Part shown: positions 27,901 to 40,100 of the stretch, piece after piece | Position numbering within the stretch: position 1 is the first letter of the stretch | Layout of the letters: each line of letters begins with the position of its first letter | Assembly: GCA_965248935.1 (NCBI GenBank) | Contig: OZ252214.1 | Location: forward strand, 248,001-312,000 | Origin: G032773895 sp965248935 | GTDB taxonomy: Bacteria > Pseudomonadota > Gammaproteobacteria > Pseudomonadales > Cellvibrionaceae | DNA: 64,000 nt | Reading direction: 5' to 3' | Program-made: the position numbers and the translations under genes | Notes under the pieces: generated by a model | Database searches by the model: none | Told to the model about the DNA's origin: nothing | What the model saw: the letters and a program-made list of their open reading frames with translations, nothing else

Positions 27901-30900
27901 TGGGTTCGCTATCGAGGCTCCTCTCAACAGGTTCGTCTGGGTCAGGTAAAAGGCTTTCATCTAATTTGCCGTTTGCCGTCAGTGGAAGGCGCTCAAGTAC
28001 CACCACTGTAGAGGGCAGCATATAGGCAGGCAATACCGCTTCTAATGCCTTTATCAATTGTTCAGCGCATGGTGTATTTTCATCGCTTCTGCGTACCACG
28101 TATGCAATCAACCGAGAAGAACCGGCAATTTTTGTATGTACTACGGCAGCCTGTTTGATGCCCTTTTGCTTGGCTAGGGCAAATTCAATTTCGCCCAATT
28201 CAATTCGGTAGCCTCTCACTTTAACTTGTCTATCGATTCTACCAATAAACTCTAGTTCCCCACTGGGCAACCACCTTACTAGGTCACCGCTTTTATAATA
28301 TCGCTCCCCTTTTATTGGGCCTTTTTTTCCCATAGCGAAATACGTGGAAGTTAATTTCGGGAGATTAAGGTAGCCTCTGGATAGTCCTGCTCCGGCAATA
28401 TGCAGTTCGCCTATTGCCCCCCTAGGCAGTGGGTTGCCCAAACGATCAAGCACATAAACATTGACATTCTCTATGGGTATTCCAATATTCGGTTGAGTAT
28501 CGTCGATAAAGCTGTAGGTTGTATTAACGCAGGCTTCTGTCGGCCCGTAGACATTTAACGCTCTGCGCCCAAATTCACTTTGCCAGTCGAGTAATGCTTG
28601 CCATAGTACCGGCCCAATCGGTTCGCCTCCTATTATTAGGTTTGGCAAGACTGAGCCAAGCCCAGCGCCCAACCACTGTTCTACTATACTCGGCGTACAC
28701 TCTATTACGGAATAGGCGTTATTTATTAGACATTGCTTTAGCATTACCGGGTCGGATTTTTCCTCGTGGCTAACTAACCCCATAGGACAACCAAGCAAAA
28801 GCTGCGATATACCTTGAACCGATGCGTCAAAGGAGAATGAAGAGGCTGCCCCCCACAGACGACCGCCCCTCCAAAGATTTAATTTTTGTAATGAATAGGC
28901 AAGGTTGACCACTGAACCATGTTCAATCAATACGCCTTTAGGTTTACCCGTTGAACCTGATGTGTAAATCACGTAGGCCAAGTCTTGCGCGGTGCATCTG
29001 TCGCCTGGAAGGTTGTCTTTTGAAAATTCCGAAAATTTAAGTGGCGTATCAACAGTGACGACTTTTATCTTTCCCTCTAATGTCTTTCCCTTTAATACTT
29101 TCCTCTCTAACGCATCCAAATAGGTCTCTACTTTGGCGTTGAGATGAGTCTGAGTAAGCAGCATTGTCGCTCGGCTGTCGTTCAGTTGAAATACAACCCG
29201 CTCGTCTGGGTCTTCTACCGATAACGGCAAGTATGCGGCGCCAGATTTTAATATTGCCAAGATACTTATAATCGAATCCACACCCCGACTCACATAAAAG
29301 GCCACAATTGAATTCGGCGGAAATGTTCCCCCTTCACTGAATGCATGTTCCTGCCGAATCAATCGTGCAATCTGATTCGCCTTTTCATTTAATTCTAGGA
29401 AGGTAAATTCTGCCTGCCCGGATACAAGGGCTATGCTGTCTGGCGTTTTTGCAACTTGACTCTCGAACAGTGTATGAATGGTATGTGTATGTGAAACGAC
29501 GGGCGAGGCGGTATCTATACCATAACCATAACCATAACCATAACCATAACCAGGAATATCCGTCAGTGTAATTTCAGTATGGAAATCGCTCCCCTTGTCA
29601 GCCAACTGGGAAAGCACTGTGGCAAGCTGATTCAATAGTATTTTTGCCTGGGAAGGATCAATAAAAAATTCATCGTAATTAAGGGAAATTGAGAGCTGGC
29701 CGGAATAGTCAGATACGGTAATGGCAACAGGGTAGTCCGTGGATTCTACGGCACTTTCCAGGGTGGCATAATGAGCAATGCTCTCACAATCTTCTGAATT
29801 TTCAATAGTGTCTGGATAGCTTTTAATAGTGCCTGGATAGTTTTCAAAGGTAAACAGCGATTGAAATAACCGCTCCCCCTCAGATTGTAATTTCGACAGT
29901 GCAATACTACTGAATGTATTAAGATTGGCGATTTCTATTTGCACCGAATGGAGAATATCGCATACGCTTGTATCGTCTGACCAGTTAATAACAAGCGGCA
30001 AAGTATTAATAAACAAACCTACACTGGATTCGATTCCATCAACAGGTATATTTCTACCCGATACTATGGTTCCAACAATAGTTTGGCTATCTCCCGTATA
30101 GACCTGTATCACTTTATGCCATGCAAACTGAAGTGCAACATTGGTTGTAATACCAAAATTCCCACAGGCTAGCTTGAGTTCTTTGTACGCTTCTCCTTTC
30201 AATACTAGGGTTTCATAAGATACTTGCCCTGAGCTTTTCTTGTGCGTATTTTTCTTTCGGTAAGAAAATAATGGGGTGAGATCGTTTGTCTGCTTCCAAG
30301 TTTTTTTTGCATCATGCCAAAACGCTTCCACTTTCTCTTGTTGGTTTTGAATATACGTCAGCGCGTCTATATAGGCCCTATCGGGTTGATAGTGTATTGG
30401 CGTACCAGCCTGTATTGTATCGTAGTATTGATGAACACTTTGCCTCAATACCATACTGCTCCAACCATCACTGATACTGTGGTGTTCGGTAAAAAGTACG
30501 GTATAGTGTTTTTCAGTTTGTTTGATCACCACCAGACGAATCAAGCCGGGTTTGGATAAATCGAAAGGGGTATTTAAGTCCTGCTGCTGAATTGAATCTA
30601 TTTTTACCTGCTGATCCTGTTCACTTAAGCCGCTGAAATCAAAATAACGAAAGTGGTTTTCCCCTATACTAGGTTCGCGTGTAATTATCTGAACAACGTC
30701 TCCCTCCCAATCAAAGGCAATACGTAACGCAGGGTAGCGTTTTGATGCTTCATACCATGCTTTTTTGTAGTTCTTATAATTTAATTTAGCATTGTACGTT
30801 AATCGCTTTTGAACTCGGTATGCAGTGTCGTTTGGCCGGTTCAAATGATGAAAAACAAACCCCTGCTGAAGGCTGGTAGCGGGAAATATGGCTTCAATAT

Positions 30901-31120
30901 TAGCTGTATTTTTTGCACCGTATGATTCAATAAATAAAATAAACGCCTCTTTTGAATGAATGGTATTTTCGCTCAAAATAGCCAACAGTTCGCTTTTATT
31001 ATCTTTCAACTCAGTTATCAAACTCGCTGAGGGCTGTTCCGCGAACGACAGTTCCAACTCTTGACCTATAGTCCAAAGTGATATGTTATTGCCATAGAGT
31101 TTATTTAATAGGTCAATCAT
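24980..31120 (-). CDS. NRPS C: dock-C-A(Gln-like)-PCP-E-C
   Basis: A 2046-residue one-module NRPS. A TubC-type docking segment (1-52) precedes C1 (ATSLQQGF near 78, HHSISDGW near 215; the DCL-like start fits the upstream epimerase), A (about 545-1040), PCP (GGDSILSIQ, near 1105), E (HHLIIDAVSW, EGHGRE, GWFT; about 1140-1580) and a terminal C domain (about 1600-2030, DHMIFDGFS near 1733). The A pocket reads DAQEIGVVNK, closest to the Gln code DAQDLGVVDK, so D-Gln or a relative is predicted with moderate confidence. The terminal C has the second catalytic His but Asp in place of the first. It may release or cyclise the chain, or pass it to another synthetase. There is no TE. Confidence 0.95.
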   Translation of the reverse strand: MIDLLNKLYGNNISLWTIGQELELSFAEQPSASLITELKDNKSELLAILSENTIHSKEAFILFIESYGAKNTANIEAIFPATSLQQGFVFHHLNRPNDTAYRVQKRLTYNAKLNYKNYKKAWYEASKRYPALRIAFDWEGDVVQIITREPSIGENHFRYFDFSGLSEQDQQVKIDSIQQQDLNTPFDLSKPGLIRLVVIKQTEKHYTVLFTEHHSISDGWSSMVLRQSVHQYYDTIQAGTPIHYQPDRAYIDALTYIQNQQEKVEAFWHDAKKTWKQTNDLTPLFSYRKKNTHKKSSGQVSYETLVLKGEAYKELKLACGNFGITTNVALQFAWHKVIQVYTGDSQTIVGTIVSGRNIPVDGIESSVGLFINTLPLVINWSDDTSVCDILHSVQIEIANLNTFSSIALSKLQSEGERLFQSLFTFENYPGTIKSYPDTIENSEDCESIAHYATLESAVESTDYPVAITVSDYSGQLSISLNYDEFFIDPSQAKILLNQLATVLSQLADKGSDFHTEITLTDIPGYGYGYGYGYGIDTASPVVSHTHTIHTLFESQVAKTPDSIALVSGQAEFTFLELNEKANQIARLIRQEHAFSEGGTFPPNSIVAFYVSRGVDSIISILAILKSGAAYLPLSVEDPDERVVFQLNDSRATMLLTQTHLNAKVETYLDALERKVLKGKTLEGKIKVVTVDTPLKFSEFSKDNLPGDRCTAQDLAYVIYTSGSTGKPKGVLIEHGSVVNLAYSLQKLNLWRGGRLWGAASSFSFDASVQGISQLLLGCPMGLVSHEEKSDPVMLKQCLINNAYSVIECTPSIVEQWLGAGLGSVLPNLIIGGEPIGPVLWQALLDWQSEFGRRALNVYGPTEACVNTTYSFIDDTQPNIGIPIENVNVYVLDRLGNPLPRGAIGELHIAGAGLSRGYLNLPKLTSTYFAMGKKGPIKGERYYKSGDLVRWLPSGELEFIGRIDRQVKVRGYRIELGEIEFALAKQKGIKQAAVVHTKIAGSSRLIAYVVRRSDENTPCAEQLIKALEAVLPAYMLPSTVVVLERLPLTANGKLDESLLPDPDEPVERSLDSEPSTALESQICEIWRQVLGRKKVGVQDNFFSIGGDSILSIQLISKMRLAGLNVHIKDIFAAPTVRQIIELCSVVKSAPTIHAEKGELTGDFPLLSIQKIFFDKNFPSPQHWNQAFTITIPKDTEIQRVQTALKKLASHHDMLRCRFKKSDGVFVQSYQKELPESQYCIESLNVYGLTEIDVQNRLTQWQSQFDYIHGPLWKCILITGFDGYAKLFFAFHHLIIDAVSWRILVDDIKSLLTGKALPEKTSSYRQWVSVLEQYTKKEIEETKYWQRVLEDFPPLSENISSTLLLDDFSLSPIATAQLIEEANKGFNTEVNDLLLSALSLALKTIFGRGNIPILLEGHGREPIDKHIDVSRTLGWFTTVYPVGLLALKDVSETIIANKENLRAVPNKGIGFGAFASTKGPLENSVIPKIKFNYLGQFNTQKENSERLWELSGSNCGRQVALDNKEALILNINGVIQHGALRVSVVSGLSESGTQRFITGYKNALNKVIATCLESAKAGGIQTVSDKIGSSIVPKLAGNYEVKGHYIIQAWWRDMGYGRTSVVATTPNLVISEPYSEQLLRETVDSVVSQNAILRAIPFRREKEIWFSVSDECQPELVIYDFTGYANPFPKLLTLKDTLSNIDYITGGKPSEELDHPLAKITVAVCQNKFYVNFSVDHMIFDGFSSSILTEEFRSTYARLSKGLSQNMIERNFDYPEYLDWLSNSYQKSKLEQEDQQFWNSQRNKYKPARLTHDKLNTLNSHGVWKKVEFLLDKKSCDYIHQLSTDCQATLSNSLFTIFNHYICKKLNIDNPATGIILSGRSMPGTENIIGSLADLVFIPSVVNRHSNLEASIKETQTLVSEAMSHQRVNYRDYMPEGISPTGLDGKQRLDSSSFAFSFDSHLEYDNEQIRTLQNGPVYSEREGVELLYFIWIRFAAVGNRFIGQIEFEGEYFLEENMNAMMIEIQSYIQQCVQQCIQVKNTEQEAYCE
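29521..29550 (-). repeat. 6-bp microsatellite (five copies) in NRPS C linker
   Basis: Five exact copies of CATAAC encode a Gly-Tyr run in the C-A linker of NRPS C. The unit is a multiple of three, so slippage would change linker length and keep the frame. Confidence 0.95.
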
Positions 31121-31121
31121 T

Positions 31122-34100
31122 TTAAATCCTAAGGGTGTTTATTTGAGATGTCGAGTCCGGTTCGTCGGCACTATCAGCATTCGAGTTGGAAAACTGTTTT
31201 TGAAGACGAGTCAAGCTCTCGGACGAAAGCGTATCAACGTTATAGTCACTGGCCGTTTGCACCCCGCCATTTAAAGAGACCTCTATACAGTGTTCAATAA
31301 TTTCAGCTAAATATCGCTCCAAGCTCAAAACAAATGCATCCGTCTTTTCGGCACCGAGTTTAGAGACAACCCTAAATTGCAGGCAGCCATTCTGCACAGC
31401 ACCTACTATATCAAGCAGATGGGAACCCCCTGTGTTTTCGACTGCGACAGGTTGACCACTGTAGTCACCCAATATATTCCACAGGTTCCCATTTTTCGTA
31501 TTTGAAATATTATCAAACTGCCCCATATAGTTAAAACAGATATTGGGCAATACTGGTTTTGGAATATCTCCCGACTGAACTAAGGCTCCATAGCCAATGC
31601 CTTTATTTGGAATACGCCTCAAATTTTCTTTGGTATGACGAATGGTTAACCCGATGTCGTCATTCGCATTCAGTTTTATTGGGAATTCAGTTGTAAACCA
31701 CCCTACCGTTCGACTGACATCCAACTTATTATCAATATTTTCTCGACCGTGCCCCTCTATTAAAATCAAATGTGTATCTTGAGAAAGCGTTGAGCGTAAC
31801 GCAAGAGCAAGCCCACTTAAGAGCAAGTCGTTGATTTCGGTATTGTATCCATTGCCTGCTTGGTAGAGTAATTTGTCCGTTAAGCTGGCCGGTAATTTTG
31901 CTGACCTAACTTGCTCTTTCGCTGACTTAATTTTCGCCTTAGATAGTAATCGCTCCGGTGAATCACCCTCTACCACTGAATTCCAATATTCTGCTTCTCT
32001 TTGGTTTGAAATAGCATAATTGCCTATCGCACTCACCCACTGCCGATAACTACTCGTTTTCTTATCGTTCGGCGATGGTTGATTATTTTCCAATAGCGAC
32101 CGAATATCGTCTGCCAATATCCGCCAAGAAACGGCATCGATTATAAGATGGTGAAAGACAAAAAGTAATGTGGAAAACCCGTTATAACCTGTCAAATGGA
32201 CGGCTCGCCAAACAGGTCCATTCTCATAGTCAAACTCCGTATGCCAATGATCCAATTGTCTATTGATTGTATCTTCTTCCAAACCTTGAACATTAAATGA
32301 TTCTAATGGAATCATCGCGTTAAAATCAGCGGGGTGATAAGACTGGCTGCCTGAGCTATTGCCTGAACTATTGCCTGAACTATTAATTGTACTGCGCAAC
32401 ATATCGTGCCGCAGTATTAGCTCGGTTAAAGCCGCGTCTAGTTTAGTCGTACTTATATCGCTTGGAATTTGCATAACAAAGGACTGATTCCAATGGTGTG
32501 GCTTAGGCAGGTTTTTTTCTAGAAAGCTCTTTTGAATAGGCAGCAGAGGAAATTCCCCTTTTAATATTCCTTGCTCGGCGATATATTCCGGTGTTTTCTG
32601 TTTTGTACAGACTTTCGCTAGCTGGGCTATGGTCGGTGATGCAAACAGGTCTTTGATCTCAACATACAAGCCTTGTTCTCGCATTCGAGATGCTAACTGA
32701 ATACTGATTATAGAATCACCTCCAATTCTAAAAAAGTTATCTCGTATGCCAACTTTTTCAACTCTTAAAATATTCTGCCAGATAGAACAAAGTAATTCTT
32801 CTAACTTATCTCGTGGGGCAAGGTAGCTCTCGCTATTTTCAATATTTGGAACCGGCAACGCTTTTCTATTCAGTTTTCCGTTTAGAGTAAAAGGAATAGA
32901 CTCTATTGCGGTAAAACTAACCGGCACCATGTATTCAGGTAATCTAGCGGACAAAGTCTCTATAAGTAGATCCCTATCCAGTTGTTGATTTGAACTAAGC
33001 ACTATATAGGCGGCAAGAGATTTTCCGGTTTCCGACTCATAATCAATCACCACGGCCTGATCAATCCATTCTTGCTCCAGGAGAACATTTTCAATTTCAC
33101 CCAGTTCAATTCGAAACCCTCTAATTTTCACTTGGTTGTCTAGCCGGCTAATATATTCAATATTGCCATCTGGCTCCCTGCGAGCAAGATCTCCCGTTTT
33201 ATAAAGACGCTTTCCTCTCAATTCATAAAAGGGATTAACAATAAACTTTTCTTGAGTAAGCTCAGGTTTGTTTAAATAGCCCCTAGCGAGCCCAATACCC
33301 GCAATATACAACTCACCTGTAATACCAATAGGCACCACGTTTAATTCGCTATCCAGTATCACGAGTTCGATATTATCTATAGGGCTACCAATAAGTACTC
33401 GATCATAATTAGCTGGGTCTTTGGGGCAGCGCCAGTAGCTTACGTCTATTGCCGCTTCGGTTGGTCCATAGAGATTATGAAGCTCGCAATTTGGCAAATG
33501 CTGATAAAAATCCACAATTTGGTGTTTGGCCAATGCTTCTCCACTAGAGTACACATGCTTTAAAGAGCGACAGTTTTTAAATTTCTGCTCTGTTAACATT
33601 GCTGCCAGCATGGAGGGAACAAAGTGCATATTGGTCACACATTTTTCTTGCACAAGATCACATAGGTAGCTGGGGTCGGCGTGCCCGCCTGGTTTTGCCA
33701 AGACTAACTTTGCACCCTCCATAAGAGGCAATAGTAATTCCCATACGGAGACATCAAAACTGAATGGCGTCTTTTGAATAAACACATCACTTGAACAAGT
33801 CTTATAGTGTTTGGCCATCCAGTTTATTCTATTTACCGCAGCCTTATGTTCAACCATAACGCCTTTGGGTTGACCTGTTGAGCCAGATGTATAGATAACA
33901 TAAGCTAAGTCGTCTGGCGTAACATCCACTAAGGGCTTACTCTTGTCGCCCTCCATACTCGGTAATACCGTATCAGTAAATAGAGCGGTATCTACATGTA
34001 ACTGTAAGGGCTGTTGATTCGAAATTTTGTCCGACAAACTTGAATGAGTAATAATAACCTGAAGCCCTGCGTCCTCAACTATGTAAGCGAGACGGTCAGC

Positions 34101-37100
34101 GGGGTAATCAGGGTCGAGCGGAACATATCCCGCACCCGACTTTAAAATACCCAGAATTGATACAACCATTTCAATAGAACGTTCCAGGCAGAGACCAATA
34201 AGCTGACCCGGTTCCGGTTTATTTTCTGATAGCAAATAGCGCGCTAAGCGATTGGCACGCTGATCAAGTTCTCTATAAGTTAGAACCTCATTTTCGAATT
34301 CAAGCGCGATATTATCGGGTGTTCTACTTACCGTTGTTTGAATTAATTCATGTATACAGGAGGACTCTGGAAATTCCGCGTTTGTTCTATTCCATAGTGT
34401 GAGCTGCTGTCTCCGCTCCTGCTCTCCTATCATGTCAAAATTATGTATCAGACCTTTAGGGTTGAGTAGAACGGACTCGACTAGGTTGACAAAATATTGC
34501 GAAAATCGACCCATTGTCGATAATGAAAATAAATCTGTATTAAACTCAAAATTGAGCGAAATATCATGCTCTGATTCCCTCGCTTCAAGAGAGAGGTCAA
34601 ATTTCGAATTTACTTGAGGAGTCACTAGCGGTTTAAAAGTAATGCCGTCTATATCGAGAGGTTTCTGTTCATTATTATTCAGTGTGAACATAACTTGAAA
34701 AAGAGGTGAATGCGCCTGGCTTCTCGATACATCAAGTGCATCAACGAGCATTTCAAAAGGAATATCTTGGTATGCTTGCGCATCCAGGTTAATATTTTTT
34801 ATTTTGTTTAGATACTCCAAGAAGGAAGTATTTTCACTAGAGTCACTACGCAGCACCAAGGTATTAACAAAAAACCCAATTAACTTCTCTACCTGTTTAT
34901 TAAGACGGTTGGCCACGGTTGTTCCAATAACGACATCGGGTTGATTGCCATAGCGTGCAATAAGCATGGAAAATACAGCGTGCAAGACCATAAATGTACT
35001 TGCTTTATTATCCAGGGCGAAACGTTTTAACTCAGCACTCACCCTCTCCCCCAAATAGAGCGTAAGAGATGTTCCATTGTAGGTTTGCTTTTGCGGGCGT
35101 GAGTAATCGAGAGGAAGACTGTGAATTTCGGGGCTCGCTTCCAATACTTTTTTCCAGTATGACAGCTCCGTATTCAGTCTCTCTCCAACAAGATATTGTC
35201 GCTGCCAAGAGGCATAATCCCTATACTGAATGGAAGGTTCGGCAACCACACTGGTATTGTCGCCTCTCAAAACGTGTAAATATTCTTTTCTAAATTCATC
35301 CACTAATATGCCAATTGACCATCCGTCTGATGCGATATGATGCATATTAAAAAGAAGGATACCTTTATTTTGCGCGATGACTAAATATCGACACGAGACC
35401 ATTAGGTCTGATGTTAAGTCAAATTTAAACGTGGCGTTGCTGAAAATTGCGTCCTTTATATATTGTTCAGATACACATTGTTCAGATACAGATTGCTCAG
35501 ACTCGTCAGGGTTCAATGTTGAAATATCGTCTCGACGAATATTAAATGTATATTTATCGAGTACCCTTTGTCGAACGCTTTCACCCTCTGCTGTCGATTC
35601 GACAAATACGGTTCGCAGGGTTTCATGGCGACGTATAATTTCACGCATAGCGATTTCAGCAATATCCACATTAAAATCGCCTTCAACGGATAATGCCATG
35701 GGTAAGTTGTACTGACTTTCCCCAGGCGCAAGACGGTCTAAAAACCAGAGTCTCTGTTGAGAAAAAGACAGCGGCGAATCACCGTTATTTCGATCAGCAA
35801 GGCTTATTGTTCGCTCACCGTTATCGTTTAAATCAAGACGTTGTTTTTCGGCAACGATCTTGGCAATATCACGAATATTACTGTGTGTAAAAATATCTCT
35901 TACTTTGAGCCTAACACCCAACAAAGACGCAATAGAGGTTGTCATTTTTACAGCGAGAAGCGAGTGCCCCCCTAATAAAAAGAAATTGTCTAGCACACCA
36001 ATAGAATCCTGATTCAGTAGCTCCGACCAGATACCATGAATTTCTTGCTCGATAATTGAGTTGGGGGCAATATACTCAATATCAGAAATGTTTAAACCGG
36101 GTGCCGGTAGTGCTTTCCTATTGACCTTACCATTAGGGTTTAGCGGTAACTCATCAAGCGCCATATAGGCGGAAGGCAGCATATAGTCCGGCAATAAACG
36201 CTTTAATCTATTGCGCAGACTCTCGACCAAAAGCGCCATATTTGTATCGCTTTCTTTCGCTACAAAATAGGCGATTATTTGATCCGGGTCGCTATTGACC
36301 AGCACGAGTGACTGAGCAATCTCTTCAGCTTCCAGAATAACCGCTTCGATTTCTCCTGGTTCAATTCGAAACCCGCGTATCTTCACCTGTTGGTCTGCTC
36401 TGCCAACATACTCAAGCACGCCATCGTCCCGCCATCTCATTAAGTCACCTGTTTTGTACAGGCGACTGGACGAAATGGAATTAAATGGATTGGGTATAAA
36501 TTTTTCGGCGGTAAGCTGCGAGTTATTTAAGTAGGAGTTGGCGAGACAGTCCCCGCCGACATGCAGCTCTCCTATTACCCCACACGGCACCAAATTTAAG
36601 TGTTCATCCAACAATAATACTTGGCTATTCGCTATTGGCCTACCGACAAATACATTGTGCTTTTCAAACTTACCGGCACGGCTAATTAAAATGCTTTCGA
36701 TATCGATTGTGCGATCAGGCTCAACATACTCGCGCGCAATGTCCATTTGATCTATCAATACTTCTTGCAAACTGGAAAAACTCGTAAGGGGATTACTCAA
36801 AACTACTCTAAAGACACTGGAGCCTATTCCGTCCCCTTCCCCCATATGCAGGCTGGTTTTTGATACAAATGTGCGCCCTGCTTTAAATTGTTCTGTCTGA
36901 ATTAATTCTACTGCCGAATTTAAGCTTTCTAAATCTTCTTGAGTGTAAGGTTTTTGAGAGTAGGGTTTTTGAGAGCCCCTAAGTCGAACGGGAAGATAAC
37001 GGTAATTAATAATATTGAGGTCAGGTTCACCAACCAATTCAAAACTATCAAGCGATTGAATCAGTTTCACAAAGTAGTCGGTCTTCTCCATGCTTTGCTC

Positions 37101-40100
37101 AACAAGCCAACCGTAGCCTTGACAAGAAATGAGCTTTAGACTCGCATGGAGAAAAAGAATATTGGCAGGTCTAGACCCCTCTAGCGTGTATTGACCCGAA
37201 TCAAAACTCCCCTCTTGTGCCTGGTAGTTTGCATAGGTGGCAATCGAATGCTGGCAAGTAGTATCTTTAAACAAACACAAGCTCATACCCTGTGGTATAT
37301 AGAGCTGTTTATGCGGGCAGAGCGTTATGCTGTCTGCGCGGTTAATTCCGGCTAGCTTAGCTTTGTATTTATCGGAAAACTGAAAGGCACCTCCCCAAGC
37401 GGCATCGACATGAAAATGGATGCCATGCTTGGCGGCTAACTCCGCTATCCCTTCCAAGGGGTCTACTGTACCCGTCTCTGTCGCACCGGCAACGCCCACT
37501 ATGGCAATAACAAAGTAGTTATTTTCTTTACAGGTTTGAATCGCCTTTTCCAATTCATTAAGACACATTTTATTATCAGAACGTCGTTCTACTTCGATGA
37601 AATTATTTTTCCCAAGACCGAATACGGAGAGTGTCTTTTTAATTGAATAGTGGAGTAAGCCAGAGCCGATAATAACGGTTTTTTTGAACCCCTGTTGTTC
37701 TATCAACTCCCAGGCTCCATACTCCATTAACGCTTGTTTGCATATACCCAGCTCCATTAATGTTTTATTGCGCGCATAGAGTAACGCGGTAACATTTGAA
37801 AGGCTTCCTCCGCTTGTTGCCAAGCCCATCACATGAGCTGGGTCTTGCGAATAACTGTCGTAAAATTTTTCGTCCAAATGAAAGAAAAGGCGGTGCATAA
37901 TCGACAATACTTGCCTTTCCACAAAACTCATGCTTCCCGACGTTTCTATTTTTACTAAGTTTTGATTTAAACCCGATATTATTTTACTTAGCTCGGGCAC
38001 AAAGCTCGGCAACTTAGATGTCATATGCCCAATAAAGGTATCTGAAGTCACATCCACCATTTCAGAAATAATATGTTCATTCAATTCTAAAAAATACTCA
38101 CTCATTGAAATTGGGCGACTAGGCAATGCTGAAGAACGGAACCTTTCCCTCAATATTTCTTCTGACGCTCTCCTGTCATTTCTCAACGGTTGCCCCGCTT
38201 CGCTGGCCTGTTTATGAATATGCGGACTCTGCTCTTCACAAAAGTACTGCAAAACACCAACATCCAAGTCTGTGCTGCTCATCTCGTAACATAATACGTC
38301 GGCGCCCACTTCGGTTGAGCCATATAGATTGAGCAGTCGAGAATAAGGAAGGGTATGACGGAATTCCTTGGCAATATCCATTGTCAGTGCTTCACCACTG
38401 GAAACAACGCAGCCTAAACTCTTGAGCCGATCAGAACCTTTCACTTCTAAGAGAAGCACACGCAGTAATGAAGGGACCAATGTTATGCGAGTAATATGAT
38501 TTTCTTGAATAAGTATTGTCAATCTATGAACATCTTTTGCGTCATCTCTGCCGATCACAACTAATTGGTTGCCATAGCAAAGAGGCTGAAATATTTCGGC
38601 AGCATGATCCACAAATGAAAGGGATGTTTTATGAGAAAATACGTCGTGTGTAATGGGTGGAACAAACTGGTTCATCCACTCAATTCGATTTACAAGGCTT
38701 CTATGCCCACAGCGAACACCCTTAGGTCGGCCTGTCGAACCCGAGGTGTAGATAACAAAAGCATCGTCAGAAACACAGGGAACATCAAGGTTTGGGTTCT
38801 CAATAGAGGATAATTGCATATCGCCAATAAGCTGCGCATCATCTAAGAATAGGACGTCGGCAAAGTCTATTGAAAGCCCAGACCAAATAGCGCCGATAGA
38901 AAGTATTAACCCGAGCTGTGAGTCTTCAATCATGTAACTCAATCTAGAAGTCGGGTAATCAGGATCGAGCGGTACGTAAGCCGCGCCGGATTTAAGTACG
39001 GCGAGTATCGCCACTATAGCCTGAGGGGAGCGGTCCAGGCATATTCCCACTAGGCTACCGTCGCCCAATTGCCTGCGATGCACAAGATAATTTGACAGCC
39101 GGTTCGATTGTTCATTAAGTTCTCGGTAAGTCAGCAGCTCCCCTTCGAATAAAAGTGCAATATCATCGGGGCAAGCCAATGCCGTTTCTTCAAATAGTGT
39201 ATTGATACGCTTATCGCGTGGGTAATCTCTATCAGTATTATTCCAGGTTTCTAAAATCTGGCGAGAGTCTTCACTTGTTAACATATCACCAGAAAAAACG
39301 CATTCTGTGGGAGCGGAAACTAATACGTTAAGCAATTGCGCAAAGCTGGACGCCATTCTGGCTATGGTTTTTCTATCATATAAATCGGTATTGTATTCCC
39401 AATTTAAGGACAAGCCTTCGTCCACTTCAGAAACATAAAGAGTCAGATCAAACCTTGAATGGTTGCCTTCCAAAGGCTCTTCAGCAACCCTGAGTTCAGG
39501 AAGGTCCAACTGAATGCGTTCCGCATTTTGCAATACCAGCATCACTTGAAATAGCGGACTATGATTTAATGTTCTTTCCGGTTGTAGTGCCTCAACCACC
39601 TTTTCAAAAGGAACATGCTGATGGCCATAGTCTTCCACTAAGGCGTCTCGATTATTGACAATAAGCTGCCTAAAATTTGGCTTACTTGAAAGATCGCAAC
39701 GCAAGACCAGTGTATTGACAAAAAAACCTATTAGATCCTCAACTTCCACCTGCTCTCTATTGGCAACAGGACTGCCAATAACTATGTCCTTCTCGTTACT
39801 GTAGCGCGAAAGAAATACTGAAAAAACGGAAAACAGCCCCATAAAAAGAGTCGCATCTTCCGATCGACAAATTTCAGATAGTGCAGAACTGTCATCCTTG
39901 CTGATATGGCTGAGATAAGTGGCACCAGCATAAGTTTGAGACGGCAACCTCGGCCTATCCATTGGTAAGTTATGCACTACAGGTAAATCATTCAGCCTTG
40001 TCTTCCAATATTTCAGGTCAAGGTCAAACTTATTACCCGATAGCATTTTTCTTTGCCAGTGGGCGTAGTCAGAATATTGAATCGGCAGTGGTATTGGTGA

